Shown in pieces: positions 37,820-49,284 of a DNA stretch of 64,000 bases. The stretch is taken from positions 186,001 to 250,000 of the forward strand of contig NZ_CP063533.1 in assembly GCF_028751035.1 (NCBI RefSeq). Reading direction: 5' to 3'. The position numbers and the translations under genes were made by a program. Origin of the DNA: Helicobacter winghamensis ATCC BAA-430 (GTDB lineage Bacteria > Campylobacterota > Campylobacteria > Campylobacterales > Helicobacteraceae). The notes beneath the pieces were generated by a model, which searched no databases, was not told where the DNA came from, and worked only from the letters and a program-made list of their open reading frames with translations. The number at the start of each line of letters is the position of its first letter. Position 1 is the first letter of the stretch.

Positions 37820-37851
37820 TAATCAAATATTTTTAGAAAAATATTTGATTA
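37820..37851. repeat. 15-bp perfect palindrome in the leuA-secG spacer
   Basis: TAATCAAATATTTTT (37820-37834) and AAAAATATTTGATTA (37837-37851) are perfect complements separated by AG. The all-AT arms and TTTT after it could act as a weak bidirectional terminator, or as a dimeric regulator's binding site about 170 bases before the likely secG -10. Confidence 0.7.
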
Positions 37852-38055
37852 TTTTAAGTAATATATTTTAGTAATATGTTTGTTTTTTGTCTTTTATCTT
37901 GATCTCTATTTTAGATATTTTACAATAAAGCTTAAGGGTCATAAGTAATGCTTCTATAGGCTTTATGTTTGCTGGAAAATTAGAGAGGAATAAAGCTTTT
38001 GTTTAAGTATGTTTAGATAAAATGCGCAGAATTTTTTTAAATCAAAAGGTAGATT

Positions 38056-38397
38056 ATGAGTGGAATTTTGTTGATTTTGCAATTTGTGCTGGCAATTTTG
38101 ATTACAATTGTTGTAATGATGCAAAAAAGCTCAAGTATGGGACTTGGAGCATATAGTGGTAGTAATGAGAGTTTATTTGGAGCAAAAGGTCCTGCTGGAT
38201 TTTTAGTGAAGCTTACCTTTGCACTTGGCTTACTTTTTGTATTAAATACTATCGCGCTTGGTTATCTTTATATGCAAGATGCCAAGCGTTCAATTATCGA
38301 TGGAGCGGAGATTCCAGCATCTTCCGTTCCTGCTGTGCCTGTTGCGCCGGCTCCTTTAGAATCAGGGATCCCTGCGCAAAATACAGAATCTAAATAA
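38056..38397 (+). CDS. secG: preprotein translocase subunit SecG
   Basis: Small SecYEG component that aids protein export. The 113-residue product has two membrane segments (about residues 2-20 and 52-74) with the conserved [16 protein letters not shown] between them, and a C-terminal Pro/Ala-rich tail. A -10-like TAAAAT lies at 38018-38023. It heads the secG-frr-pyrE-RDD run. Confidence 0.93.
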   Translation: MSGILLILQFVLAILITIVVMMQKSSSMGLGAYSGSNESLFGAKGPAGFLVKLTFALGLLFVLNTIALGYLYMQDAKRSIIDGAEIPASSVPAVPVAPAPLESGIPAQNTESK

Positions 38398-38407
38398 AGG
38401 AAGTCTA

Positions 38408-38962
38408 ATGGAAGCAATTTATACGCATACAAAAGAAGCAATGGATAAAAGTATTGAAGCGATGAAAAAGGAATTTGGAACTTTGCGTAGCGGTAAGGTT
38501 TCTGTTTCTATTCTTGATCACATTCGCATTGATTATTATGATACTCCAACGCCGCTTAATCAAGTTGGCTCTGTTATCGCACAAGATGCTAGCACGATTG
38601 TAATCACACCCTGGGAAAAAAATTTACTAAAAGATATTGAAAGAGCAATTCAAGAAGCAAATATTGGTGTAAATCCCAATAATGATGGCGAGACAATTAA
38701 ACTCTTTTTTCCTCCGATGACAAGTGAGCAAAGAAAAGAGATTGCTAAAGAAGCTAAGAATATAGGCGAAAAGGCAAAGGTTGCAATTCGCAATATCAGA
38801 AAAGATTCCAATGATAAGATTAAAAAGCTAGAAAAAGATAAGGAAATTAGCGAAGATGAGTCCAAAAAAGGTCAAGATGAGATTCAAAAATTTACCGATA
38901 ATGCCACAAAAAAGATTGATGAGTTAGTTAAACACAAAGAAGAGGATTTGTTAAAAATCTAG
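38408..38962 (+). CDS. frr: ribosome recycling factor
   Basis: Splits post-termination ribosomes together with EF-G. The 184-residue product has the standard two-domain RRF sequence, including [11 protein letters not shown] and [18 protein letters not shown]. The ATG follows AAAGGAAG. It is in the secG-frr-pyrE order also seen in H. pylori. Confidence 0.96.
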   Translation: MEAIYTHTKEAMDKSIEAMKKEFGTLRSGKVSVSILDHIRIDYYDTPTPLNQVGSVIAQDASTIVITPWEKNLLKDIERAIQEANIGVNPNNDGETIKLFFPPMTSEQRKEIAKEAKNIGEKAKVAIRNIRKDSNDKIKKLEKDKEISEDESKKGQDEIQKFTDNATKKIDELVKHKEEDLLKI

Positions 38963-38985
38963 TTGGAATCTAAATAAGGAATACC

Positions 38986-39597
38986 ATGGATATCGCACAA
39001 ATTTACAAGAATGCAAACGCGCTGTTAGAAGGGCATTTTTTATTAAGCAGTGGAAGACACTCGCCTTTTTATCTGCAATCTGCAAAGGTATTGGAAAATC
39101 CGAAAGTAGCTGAGAATTTAGCATATGAGCTTGCGTCTTTAATTCGCAAATCTGGGATCAAGGTGGATTGTATTTGTTCGCCTGCTCTTGGTGGGATCTT
39201 AGCGGGCTATGAGTTAGCGCGCACACTTGGAGTTCGCTTTATTTTCACAGAGCGTGTAGAGGGCGCAATGGCGTTAAGACGAGGCTTTGAAGTGAAGCCT
39301 AAAGAGAGAGTTATTGTTTGTGAAGATATTATTACTACAGGTGGTTCTGCAATGGAATCTGCAGGAGTTATTAAGGCTTTAGGGGCTGAAATTGTAGGTT
39401 TTGCAGCCTTAGCAAATCGAGGTATTTGTAATCGTTTTAATGCACCAAAGAATACGGAAGCTCCAGATTGCAAGCTAGACGTAAGTCTCCCCTTGTTTGC
39501 ATTAGAAGATTTTATCTTTGAAACTTATGAAGCAAAAGATTGTCCATTGTGCAAGCAAGGATCGCAGGCTATTAAACCGGGAAGTCGTGGAAATTAG
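38986..39597 (+). CDS. pyrE: orotate phosphoribosyltransferase
   Basis: Forms OMP from orotate and PRPP in pyrimidine synthesis. The 203-residue product has the PRPP-binding loop [16 protein letters not shown] (about residues 106-121) and [16 protein letters not shown] near the start. An AAGGAA site precedes the ATG. Confidence 0.94.
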   Translation: MDIAQIYKNANALLEGHFLLSSGRHSPFYLQSAKVLENPKVAENLAYELASLIRKSGIKVDCICSPALGGILAGYELARTLGVRFIFTERVEGAMALRRGFEVKPKERVIVCEDIITTGGSAMESAGVIKALGAEIVGFAALANRGICNRFNAPKNTEAPDCKLDVSLPLFALEDFIFETYEAKDCPLCKQGSQAIKPGSRGN

Positions 39598-39605
39598 GAA
39601 GGATA

Positions 39606-40169
39606 GTGCGCTGGAGAAAGGTTAAACAAGGCAAAGAATTACTTAAAGAAAAGAATTTTAAAAAAGATTCTATAATTGCACTTTCAAAGCCTGTGCGGTT
39701 AGAGTCTAAAAATTTTAAAAATCTCCCTTTAAAATTGCACAAAGAGTTAGAGAGTAGTGGTTCTAAGGCGCTTTTTTATGCTGGGTTTTTAGAGCGCGGT
39801 AAGGCGCAAGTGATTGATACTTTTATGATTTATATGCCTCTTTTGTATGTTTTAACCTATGTTGTTATTGGCAGTGCGCAAGGATTCCGTGAGTCTAGTT
39901 GGGCTCCGGCTGTTGGGGTGTTGGTTTATGCAAGTATTGTGGCACTGCTTCTAGCACTCAAGGGGCAAACACCTGGAAAAAAGGCATATGATTTATGGAT
40001 TGTGCGCGAAAATGGAAAAAAAGTTACATTTCTTTTTGCATTTTTTCGCTTTTTCGCTTTTTTGGTTTCTGGTACGAGCGTTATTGGAATCTTATTGCCG
40101 CTGTGGCGCAAGGATAAAAAAGCATTACACGATATATTGTTTCAAACAATTGTGCTAAGAAAAGGTTAA
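39606..40169 (+). CDS. RDD-family membrane protein
   Basis: The 187-residue product has a charged N-terminal part of about 65 residues and then an RDD domain with membrane segments near residues 78-96, 102-122 and 143-163. The family sequence KGQTPGKKAYDLWIV and a late WRKDKKALHDILFQT are visible. Function is unknown; RDD proteins are often linked to transport. It starts with GTG after GAAGGA, 8 bases after pyrE. Confidence 0.8.
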   Translation: MRWRKVKQGKELLKEKNFKKDSIIALSKPVRLESKNFKNLPLKLHKELESSGSKALFYAGFLERGKAQVIDTFMIYMPLLYVLTYVVIGSAQGFRESSWAPAVGVLVYASIVALLLALKGQTPGKKAYDLWIVRENGKKVTFLFAFFRFFAFLVSGTSVIGILLPLWRKDKKALHDILFQTIVLRKG

Positions 40170-40233
40170 TTATTAATTAAATTTACTTTTGGCATAATTA
40201 CTAACTTTTAAATTATTGAGGGAGTCTTTTAAA

Positions 40234-40917
40234 ATGGACGGAAGATTATTTACCTTTTTTGGAATGATTAGCCACGATCATGACTTTATTATCGCAATCC
40301 ACACAGTGTTAGTTGCTGTAATTGCGATTGTTTTAGCAAAACTTGCAACTTCTAAGCTGCAAGTTGTTCCTGGCACTATACAGAATATTTTTGAAGCGTT
40401 TTTGGGTGGTGTAATTTTTATGGCAAAAGATGTTATTGGAGAGGAGAAGGCTCGTAAATATTTGCCTTTAACTGCTACAATTGCCCTTTTTGTTTTTTTG
40501 GCAAATTTAATCGGAATTATTCCGGGTTTTGAAGCGCCTTCATCAAGTTTGAGTTTTACACTAACGCTTGCTTTAGTTGTGTTTGTATTTTATAATTTTG
40601 AAGGAATTCGCACTTTTGGCGTTGTGAAATATTTTGCACACTTTGCTGGACCTATCAAGCCACTAGCGCCTTTAATGTTCCCTATTGAAATCATCTCACA
40701 TTGTTCAAGATTAGTTTCTTTATCTTTCCGTCTTTTTGGAAATATCAAGGGAGATGATATGTTCTTGCTTGTAATGCTTATGCTTGCCCCTTGGGTTGCA
40801 CCTCTTCCAGCATTTTTGCTTTTAACATTTATGGCATTTTTACAAGCATTTATTTTTATGATTCTAACTTATGTTTTCTTGGCAGGAGCGGTTTTAGAAA
40901 GTGAGGAAGCCCATTAA
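40234..40917 (+). CDS. atpB: ATP synthase F0 subunit a
   Basis: Proton channel subunit of F1F0 ATP synthase. The 227-residue product has several membrane helices and the essential arginine in [14 protein letters not shown]. The frame can extend to a TTG at 40216, but the ATG at 40234 has a GGGAG site and gives the normal length. As in other epsilonproteobacteria, atpB is separate from the main atp operon. Its 3' end overlaps the next gene by 17 bases. Confidence 0.95.
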   Translation: MDGRLFTFFGMISHDHDFIIAIHTVLVAVIAIVLAKLATSKLQVVPGTIQNIFEAFLGGVIFMAKDVIGEEKARKYLPLTATIALFVFLANLIGIIPGFEAPSSSLSFTLTLALVVFVFYNFEGIRTFGVVKYFAHFAGPIKPLAPLMFPIEIISHCSRLVSLSFRLFGNIKGDDMFLLVMLMLAPWVAPLPAFLLLTFMAFLQAFIFMILTYVFLAGAVLESEEAH

Positions 40918-41467
40918 GGCTTACCTTATAACTGACCCTTTTCTCTATCCGCAATCTCCTTTAGAATTCTATAAATTTTATCAAAAAGTTTTAAAAAAAC
41001 ACCGCCCACAATTTGCTGCCTACCGCGATAAAACAATGTTATTTGACTCTAGATTATTAGAAATCTTTTTAGAGTTAAATTGTAAATTTAATGTAATAAG
41101 CTTGATAAATTCTAATGCCAATTTAGGTTTAAAATTAGGTTTTGATGGAGTGCATTGCAACGGAGCGCAATTAGATCAAATCCAAAATTATAAAAAAAGA
41201 TTCCAATATGTTTTTTATAGTGCGCATAATTTGCAAGATTTAGATAAAGCAGATAAAATGGGAGCTAGTGGGATTACAATCAGCCCGATTTTCCAAAGCC
41301 CAAACAAAGGAATTCCGCTAGGCATTGAGTTTTTAAAACGCATTAATCCAAAGGATTATCAAGCAGAAATTTTTGCACTAGGTGGGATTGTTACAGAAAT
41401 AGAAATTGATGTTCTAAAACAAACGCAAATCCATAACTTTGCCTCCATACGATATTTTTTAAATTAG
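40901..41467 (+). CDS. thiamine phosphate synthase-like protein (ThiE/TenI family)
   Basis: The 188-residue TIM-barrel product has YLITDPFLY at the start, [45 protein letters not shown] and FALGGIV, which match the ThiE/TenI pattern. It is shorter and more divergent than typical ThiE, so it may be TenI-like or a reduced ThiE. It starts with GTG inside the end of atpB; the ribosome site is weak, suggesting coupling to atpB translation. Confidence 0.75.
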   Translation: MRKPIKAYLITDPFLYPQSPLEFYKFYQKVLKKHRPQFAAYRDKTMLFDSRLLEIFLELNCKFNVISLINSNANLGLKLGFDGVHCNGAQLDQIQNYKKRFQYVFYSAHNLQDLDKADKMGASGITISPIFQSPNKGIPLGIEFLKRINPKDYQAEIFALGGIVTEIEIDVLKQTQIHNFASIRYFLN

Positions 41468-41543
41468 ATTGTTATTTGTAGAATATTTATGTATTAAAGT
41501 TGAAATTGATTTTAATCTTTTGATATATTTAATTTAAGTTTAT

Positions 41544-41578
41544 TTTTATTTTATATGATTTTAAAATATAAAATAAAA
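41544..41578 (+). terminator. AT-only 13-bp hairpin after the ThiE-like gene
   Basis: TTTTATTTTATAT (41544-41556) and ATATAAAATAAAA (41566-41578) are perfect complements with a 9-nt loop. It lies about 80 bases after the stop in a gene-free AT-rich stretch (41468-41822) and may end the atpB transcript. The rest of this spacer shows only a possible -10 (CATAAT, 41787-41792) for the next gene. Confidence 0.4.
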
Positions 41579-41822
41579 TATTTATTAAAATTCTTATTTA
41601 ACTTTTTTGCACATTAAGCAAGCTTTATTGCTTGGATTAGAAAGTTATTTTTTAACTTTTTAAAAAGCATTAAAATATTTTTATTGCTAAATACTAACTC
41701 CGTTTCTTTAGGTATTATTTTTTATGCTTTTGATACAATTTAATTACATTTTTGTCTTAATATAGAGCATAAAACTTTATATTTGCCATAATAAACTTAG
41801 CAAAAAATGAAGGGATTTTATC

Positions 41823-44800
41823 GTGTTGAAATATAAAGATAATAAGAAAATTATCGCCGTTATTGTGTTATCAAATGTGTTGATAAGTGGGTTAAACGCA
41901 CAGATTATCTATGCCGATAAGTTTTTCTATCGCGATTTTTTGGACTTAGGGCAGAATAAGGGGGCGTTTAGTGCTGGGGCGGAAAATGTCGTTATCCACT
42001 CTAGCAAAACCCCGGGTGTGTCTATGAGCTTTGAAGCTCCTATTATTGATCAATCTGCTAGAAGCAATAATGGCAACTCCACAGCTCTTGGGAGAAACTT
42101 CGTTATCACTGCTACGCATGTCGTAGGTAGTAGCGGAAGTAGTAATAACTCGCTTGCCAATGCTACAAATGCAGAGGTAAGACGCTGGGGGCAGACTTCT
42201 TACACCATAAATACAGATAATAAATCTAAAAATTATGGCTTTGATGTGTCTTTTGCACGATTTAATAAATATATTGTAGAGGGCGAAACAGAAATCTTTG
42301 ATGCGGGATTGCAATCAGATACTAGCACCGCTACTAACCCTAATGCAAGCCTAGAAGCAGCGAATCTAGAAAAGCTAAAAGAGTATTTAAAAAATAATGC
42401 GACAGATTCTAATGGCAATCTTCTTGTGTTTCAAGCAGGTTCAGGGACATTAAGTCTTCTTAATGCTCCGGGCGGTGGATTTAGCAATGGTGGGATAGCC
42501 GCGATTACCGGGACTCGTGGTGGGAGCTTGAGTGGTGCGATTGACTTTAGTAAAATCACTTATCAAAACTCAAAAGCAAATGAAAATGTGGGGGCTAGGG
42601 GACTCCAAATAGTAGAACGCACCGATCTTACTTGGGTTAATTCCATAAGCCCGGGCGATAGCGGAAGTGGATTCTACATCTATGATAAAAGTAAGGGCAA
42701 GTGGCTACTGCTTGGTGTAACCGCTCAAGCGGATTTTGTGGGTGGTGGGACTTCTGCCATTGCTGTGGCGACTAAGGAAGATTTTGAGAAGTATAAAAAG
42801 CAAAATGAGCAAGAGATAGATTTAAAGGGGAGTGACTGGACTTACGATGGGCAAGGATTCCAGAATGGAGCTTGGATAGGTAAGCAAAACAATAAAGACT
42901 TGGTTTTTAGTAATGGCGGTAGCATAGAAACCCAAAAAGATATACGCCTACTAGACAGCGGACAGATAGGTGGTTTTGTCTTTAAAGCAAAAGATGGGGC
43001 AAATGCCACAAATCCAACAATCTATAAAATCACAAGTGGCACACAAAGTAACGGCAAACTTTTTGGCTTTGACGGAGCAGGGCTTGATATTGATGAAAAT
43101 GTTAAGGTAGAGTGGGGGCTTGGCTTTATTAGTGGCAAAACAAGCGTAAATGATTCTTTGCATAAAGTTGGTAAAGGCACATTAGAGATTAAGACAGGTG
43201 CAAATGCCGAGCAGGGCTATCTCCGCGTGGGCGATGGAAAGGTAATTTTCAATACAGATTCTCAAGTGTTTAAAGGTGTGTATCTTACAAGCGGGCGTGG
43301 GACTTTGGAACTAACAAAGGATAAGGCGCAGGCTTTTGGTGCAGTGGCTGTGAAACCACCGCTAGATTCGCAGATTCAGCACCATTTTAAACTAGAGCAA
43401 AACGATGTAGATAACCTTGGAATCTATTTTGGTAATGGTGGTGGGAACTTGGACTTAAAAGGTAATAGTCTAACGCTTAATGCCATATCAAGCAATGATT
43501 CTCGTGCAAATATTATTAATACAGATTCTACTTTAAGCAATATGATTATTGAGGGCTTGGGGTATGAGAATAAAAAGAAAACACAAAATAAAGCTAATAC
43601 CATTATTCACGCAAGTTTTGGGCAAAGCACAGATTCTAAAAATGATAATGCAGATAAAAATAACAATATAAACCTTATCTATAAAGGCGATGATAAAACT
43701 CCCATAAGTGATGATAAAAAGGTGGCGCTTGTCTTTGATGGGAATGTTGATGCTAAAGGGCTAGAAGTAGATAATGGCAAAGTTGTTTTACAAGGACATC
43801 CTACAACTCACGCATATATTAGAAATGAAAACATAACAACAAACCTTGGAGTGAAGAATTTTTTAGAGCTTGTGAAAAAAGCAGAGGGTAGCACTTTGCC
43901 TAGCTGGATGGATCTAAGTCGTCCTAGCACGCTAGAGCAGCCAGACTGGGATCATAGAGTGTTTAAAATCGGCACGATTGATTTGCAAAATTCTCGGCTT
44001 GATGTAGGGCGTGAGGCGACTTTGGAGGGTAAAATCAAGGCAGATTCTAACTCGGCGATTAACTTTGGCGGAGATATAGAGCATTATATTGATAAAAAGG
44101 ATGGCGAAAACACCACAGGCAATGGATTTGAGTATCAGCAAATTGTGGAGAAAAATAAGCTAAAAGAAGAAACGCAGAAAATCGCAAATCAAACAATCCA
44201 ATTTAAAGGCGAGATTGAAGCAGATGGCACAAAGATAAACTCAAGCATTTATGACTTTAATGCCAAGCTTGACTTAAAAAATCAAAGCAAGTTTAAAAGC
44301 AGACTTTTTAACACTTGATAGGGAAATGCACAAAAGCGGGGTAATAATTTCTCTAAATAACAGCACTGCGGAAATTAAGAATCTTATCTTTAAAGGAATT
44401 CAAAATAGTGATAGCAATATTGTTGATATACAAGGCACTTCAAAGCTTGAAATTGCACAATCACTAGGCTTTGAGAAATCTACTTTTGATTTAAGCAATC
44501 TCAATTCTATGGGAAATTTCACAAAGCCTACAAGTTATGATATTTTTGTTAAGGATAAATCAACCATTACTGGCACAAGCACAGCAATTACTGGCAATGT
44601 TGGAGTGATGAGCGAATCTAGTCTAAGCCTAAAATCCATAATGCTAAAAGATACAACAACGCAAGGGCAAGAGTCTAAACCCGAAAATCTCAAAAATTCC
44701 ATTATAGTGGAGGGCAAAGAATCTAAATTGCAAGTGCAAGATAAAATTAGCTCTACAAATCAAGATAATACGCTGATTGTCGTTAATGGATTTAGGGAAA

Positions 44801-47727
44801 CGACAAATAGCAAGGTTAAAGATGTGGTGCATTCTGCGATTTTAAGCGCGAATGGAGGCATTGAGCTACAAGGCACAGAATCGCGTGGGTTAAGCCAAAC
44901 TTGCAACGGAGATAAATCTGGTGTAGATTGTTTTAATGATAAATCTATGAATAGTAAGATTAGCAATATTGTGCTAACAACTGGGGGCAAAATAGATTCT
45001 AACCTTAAAGCTACAAATTTACAACTCAATGTTAATGTAGATAAAGATTCTAGCTTTTTGGGTAGTGGTAAAACGCTCACAGCAGATAAGTCAAGCGTGG
45101 CATTAAATTTTGAGTTAGGCGGTAAAGAACAAGAGTTTAACATTGACGCAAAGCAAAAAAGCCATATCACGCTCACCGCTCACGCTAAAGAATCTTTGGC
45201 AAAGGACTCTAAAGCCTTTGAAAAGGCATTAGAATCTTCACAGTATAAAGGTAAAATCTCTGCGGATAATGGTTCTAAAATAGATTCTAATCTAAGCAAT
45301 ATTACTGCAAGTGTGGATTTAAAAGGTGGAGCTAGTTTAAATGTCAAAAGTGGTGGAATCCTAACGCTTAAAGATAACTTCAATAGCATAAGCTTGAGTG
45401 GAGCTAATACGGCGTTAAATGTTGGCACAATTGTGGCGGAGAGTTTAAGCAATCTTGCTTTGAATGTGGGGCAAGATTCTAAATTTAATGTTACAAACTT
45501 TGTGTTTAAGGGCGGCAGTGTGAGTAACGATAGATTCTATGGGGAGAATGTTTGGTTGCAAGATTCCGCCAATGTAACACTAAATCAAGGTGGCACAATT
45601 GCGCATAATCTTTACATTGATAGCAAATCTATCTTTAATACCAATCCAAATGAAGCACTACTAAGCGGAGGTAAAAAGCTTTTAATTGGTGGGGAATCTA
45701 GCTTTAAAGTGGCAAATGGAAGCGGGACTTTGGGCGTAAATGAGAGCGGAGAGACGATAATTCAAACCGAGATAGGTTCAAAACTAGAGATTAACAAACT
45801 TTTAGCGCAAAATGGTAGCAAGGTGTATGTAAGTCTAGATTTAGACAAAGTAGAGAGCAAAAAAGCGAATTCTAGCGAGCAAAAGAACTTCAACATTGAA
45901 GCGACAAATGGCAGTAATGTTTATGTCAATAGCTGGGATATGAATCGCCAAAGCTTTAGTAGTGGCAAAACAAGTCTCATTACTGATGAAAGCTCCAGAA
46001 TCCACTTTGGGATTTTCAAGCATAATATGGCAAACCAAAACTATATAGAATCACCTATTAAGGCAAATCTCACTATTTCTCAACATTTAAGTCTGGAGAA
46101 TGTTGGTAAGCCTAAGCCAAGTGCTGGGAATAAGGCTGTACAAAATAGCGTAAGTGTTTCTGCGATGACAAGAGATATTACAAGCGAAACTGCCACAATG
46201 CCTACAAATCAAACATTTTCAGAATCTGACCCGCTAAAGCTTGCTACACAAGCTGGCACAAATGATGATAGATTCCACGCGCTAAAATTGGAAGGCAATA
46301 CTCTGTCAAATGGAGTGGTGCAAAACACAGGTAAAAATCTTACCCTAGAAAATGGCACGCGTATTGATGTAAAACTAGATGAAAGCATAAAAGCACCTGA
46401 AAATAGTAGCGGTGGAGATTTTCAGCTTAATAAATACTACACGCTAATTTCTGCAGGGAGCATTACGGATAATCGCACAGATAAGAGAATTTATTTTGAT
46501 TTCGCAAATGGAAATGCGCCGCTGTATTGGGTTACGCTTGTGGAAAATGGAGAGGTGAAAGTTAAATTTATCAAAGAAGATCCAAGCAGTTATAAGGAGC
46601 TATCAAAATATATTAATAATGATAGATTGCTAGAGATTTTAATCCAGCATAATCCACAAGATTCTTTTGTGCAAATGGCAGGAACAGCAAGTCAATATAA
46701 AGAATTAGAGGGATATTTGGGAGCTATTGATAAGGATATGGAGCGTATTGCTAAAAATAGTGTGAATACTATTGAAAAGGTGCTTTGGGCAAATAATCAA
46801 AGCATTAATACGCGCATTATTCAAGTAAGACACGCACAAAAACACTTTGCTATAACTCCTGTGAAGCTTGCAAGCAATGATACTGAAGCCACATCGTTAG
46901 CTATTCAGGAAATTGAGAGTATGAGAGAGAAAAATAATATGTGGCTAAATACGAGTGTGGGGGCTTTTGTGCAAGGTAGAGATGATGAAGCAGATATTAA
47001 TTTTTATAGCACAAATATTGGCTATGATAGATTGTTTGATATAGGAGATGATGAGTTGATACTTGGTGTTATGGCTGGATTTGGTAAGTCAAATTATGAC
47101 GCTTCTATTTTTAGCGATAATTCTACGATTGTGAATTTTGGAGTTTATGGGTTGTATCAAACAGGCAATCACGAAATACAAAGCAATCTATCTATTAGCT
47201 CTATTAGAGGAGATAGAAGTATGCAGGGTGTTTTGGGGAGTGAAAAAGCGCATACGGATTCTTTGGGATTGCTTTCTCATAATTATTATAAATATAACTT
47301 CTTGCTAAAAAAGGGAGAAAATTTTGAATCTCTTTTGAAGCCTGTGGGGCTTTTGAGTCTTGGTTATGATAGTATTGGTGATTATAGAGGGACAAATTAC
47401 GCACAGCAATCATTTGAATCTTTTAATGTAGGTTTGGGTACTGGGGTGGAATACGCTCTTGTGAATGAAAAAAATTCCTATATTTTTTCACTCTTAGCAA
47501 AAAAGAATCTATATAACTCAGCAGACCAAGTTTTTGTAAGCTTGAGCAATGCCCAAAACTTTATCGGTTATGAGCTTAATCCGGAGCCTTTAACCTTTCA
47601 ACTTGACTTTATTGGAAAAAATCAATTTGATAATGGTTTTGCGTTACAATATGGGTTTTCGGTGATGAGCGATGTAGATGGCGGATATGGCGGCAAGGGT
47701 AATATAAGCCTTGAATATAAATTTTAA
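41823..47727 (+). pseudogene. S6-type serine protease autotransporter, frameshifted
   Basis: Two consecutive frames (41823-44318 and 44326-47727) read as one 1967-residue protein if one A is removed from the AAAA at 44295-44298. The N-terminus has a signal peptide (cut near GLNAQ) and a peptidase S6 domain with likely triad H99 (VITATHVV), D141 (YGFDVSFARF) and S280 (GDSGSGF). A long Asn/Ser/Lys-rich beta-helix passenger follows. The last 260 residues form an autotransporter barrel ending SLEYKF. The GTG start has AAGGGA at 7-base spacing. The shift may be a real mutation or a read error. Confidence 0.85.
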
Positions 47728-47741
47728 AGAAGTGACTAAAA

Positions 47742-47948
47742 TTAAAGTTTATCAATCACAAAGCGATTGTTTTTTAAAAGAATCGGATAAACTTCACGCG
47801 TTTTGAGATCTACTAAGAAGCATTCATCACCATTTTCAAGCGTATAACGCTCTATGGGATAAATGCTTAAGCGGCGTTTGACTTCTTCTAAATCTTCGCA
47901 TAATGCACTAAAGCCAAACATTACGAGTTTATAGCTAAATTCTTCCAT
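47742..47948 (-). CDS. conserved-looking small hypothetical protein
   Basis: A 68-residue frame with an even, non-repetitive composition, no signal peptide or membrane segment, and several acidic and aromatic residues. It begins 3 bases after the maeB stop, so it is probably the last gene of that operon. I do not recognise the family. Confidence 0.6.
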   Translation of the reverse strand: MEEFSYKLVMFGFSALCEDLEEVKRRLSIYPIERYTLENGDECFLVDLKTREVYPILLKNNRFVIDKL

Positions 47949-47951
47949 AAA

Positions 47952-49184
47952 TTATAGGCTTTTAATGCGCGCCACACCGCTATCAATGGCAGCTTGAGCA
48001 ACAGCATTTGAGATAAACTCTTTTAAGCGTGTATCAAATGGGCTTGGGATAATGTATTCTTTGCCAAATTCAAAGGCTCTGCCGTGGATTTTCTCTAATT
48101 CTTGCTTTAAATCACTTGGAATCTCCGCTCTTGCTAAGTCCGCTAATGCTTTTGCTGCTGCAAGTTTCATCTCTTCATTAATACATCTTGCGCGTGCTTT
48201 TAACGCACCTTTAAAGATATAAGGAAACCCTAGCACATTATTGATTTGATTAGGATAATCGCTTCTGCCTGTGGCGATAATTGCGTCTGGACGCACTTTT
48301 CGCACAAGTTCCGGGCTAATTTCTGGCACTGGATTGCTCATTACAAAAATCATTGGATTAGGATTCATTCCTTCAATATCTTTTGCTTCTAAAATATCTG
48401 CTCTTGATAGTCCTAGCACCACATCCGCACCATCAAGCGCGTCTTTATAAGAGTTGATTTCTCTATCTACGATAAAATCTTTTTTAAATCCATTAAGATT
48501 GTCTTTGCGGTGCGTGGTGATTGCGCCCTTACTATCAAACATTACAATATTTTTTATGCCTAGACTTTGGGCAATTTTTGCACAAGCAATTGCCGCACCA
48601 CCAGCCCCTAGCACAACGACCTTTAAATCCGCAATATTCTTATTAGTAACCTTTGCCCCATTGATGATTCCAGAAGCGGAGATAATCGCCGTTCCGTGCT
48701 GGTCATCGTGCATAATAGGGATATTTAAAATCTCTTTTAAGCGAGATTCTATATAAAAACACTCAGGGGCTTTAATATCTTCTAAATTGATTCCTCCAAA
48801 AGTTGGGGCGATAGCACGCACAATATCAATAAATTTATCGGGATCTGTTTCATCAACTTCAATGTCAAAGGCATTAATATCGGCAAATTTTTTAAACAAC
48901 ACTGCTTTGCCTTCCATTACAGGTTTTCCTGCAAGTGCGCCAATATCACCTAGCCCTAAAACTGCTGTTCCATTGGAGATAACAGCAACAAGATTGCTTT
49001 TTGCGGTGTATTCATAGGCGGTGTTTGGATTGCGCTGGATTTCTTTACAAGGGACGGCAACTCCCGGAGAGTAGGCTAGGGACAAGTCGTGTTCGTTATC
49101 AAGCTTGGTGCGTGCAATAACTTCAATTTTGCCACCTTGATGATAGGGGAGAGAATCGGGGTAAGTTTGCTTTAAATCTTCCAT
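47952..49184 (-). CDS. malic enzyme (NAD(P)-dependent, oxaloacetate-decarboxylating)
   Basis: Oxidative decarboxylation of malate to pyruvate. The 410-residue product has [40 protein letters not shown] and the nucleotide-binding [15 protein letters not shown]. It corresponds to the catalytic part of MaeB-type enzymes, without the C-terminal phosphotransacetylase domain. The ATG follows AAGG. A run of seven Cs (minus strand, 49198-49204) lies 14-20 bases before the ATG. Confidence 0.92.
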   Translation of the reverse strand: MEDLKQTYPDSLPYHQGGKIEVIARTKLDNEHDLSLAYSPGVAVPCKEIQRNPNTAYEYTAKSNLVAVISNGTAVLGLGDIGALAGKPVMEGKAVLFKKFADINAFDIEVDETDPDKFIDIVRAIAPTFGGINLEDIKAPECFYIESRLKEILNIPIMHDDQHGTAIISASGIINGAKVTNKNIADLKVVVLGAGGAAIACAKIAQSLGIKNIVMFDSKGAITTHRKDNLNGFKKDFIVDREINSYKDALDGADVVLGLSRADILEAKDIEGMNPNPMIFVMSNPVPEISPELVRKVRPDAIIATGRSDYPNQINNVLGFPYIFKGALKARARCINEEMKLAAAKALADLARAEIPSDLKQELEKIHGRAFEFGKEYIIPSPFDTRLKEFISNAVAQAAIDSGVARIKSL

Positions 49185-49284
49185 TTTGAAGCCTTAAGGG
49201 GGGGATAAAATTTTGCACGCATTTAAGCGAAATTAATATAAAGAAAAAATGAATTTAAATTTAAATTGTGCTAAATTTGTGTTT

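Noticed and set aside
37644-37826. 60-codon minus-strand frame in the leuA-secG spacer
   Set aside because: No ribosome site, low-complexity lysine/serine-rich product, and it overlaps the stem-loops.
44326-47727. Second half of the S6 autotransporter as an independent autotransporter gene
   Set aside because: It has no signal peptide, and homologous passenger sequence reads continuously into it once one A is removed.
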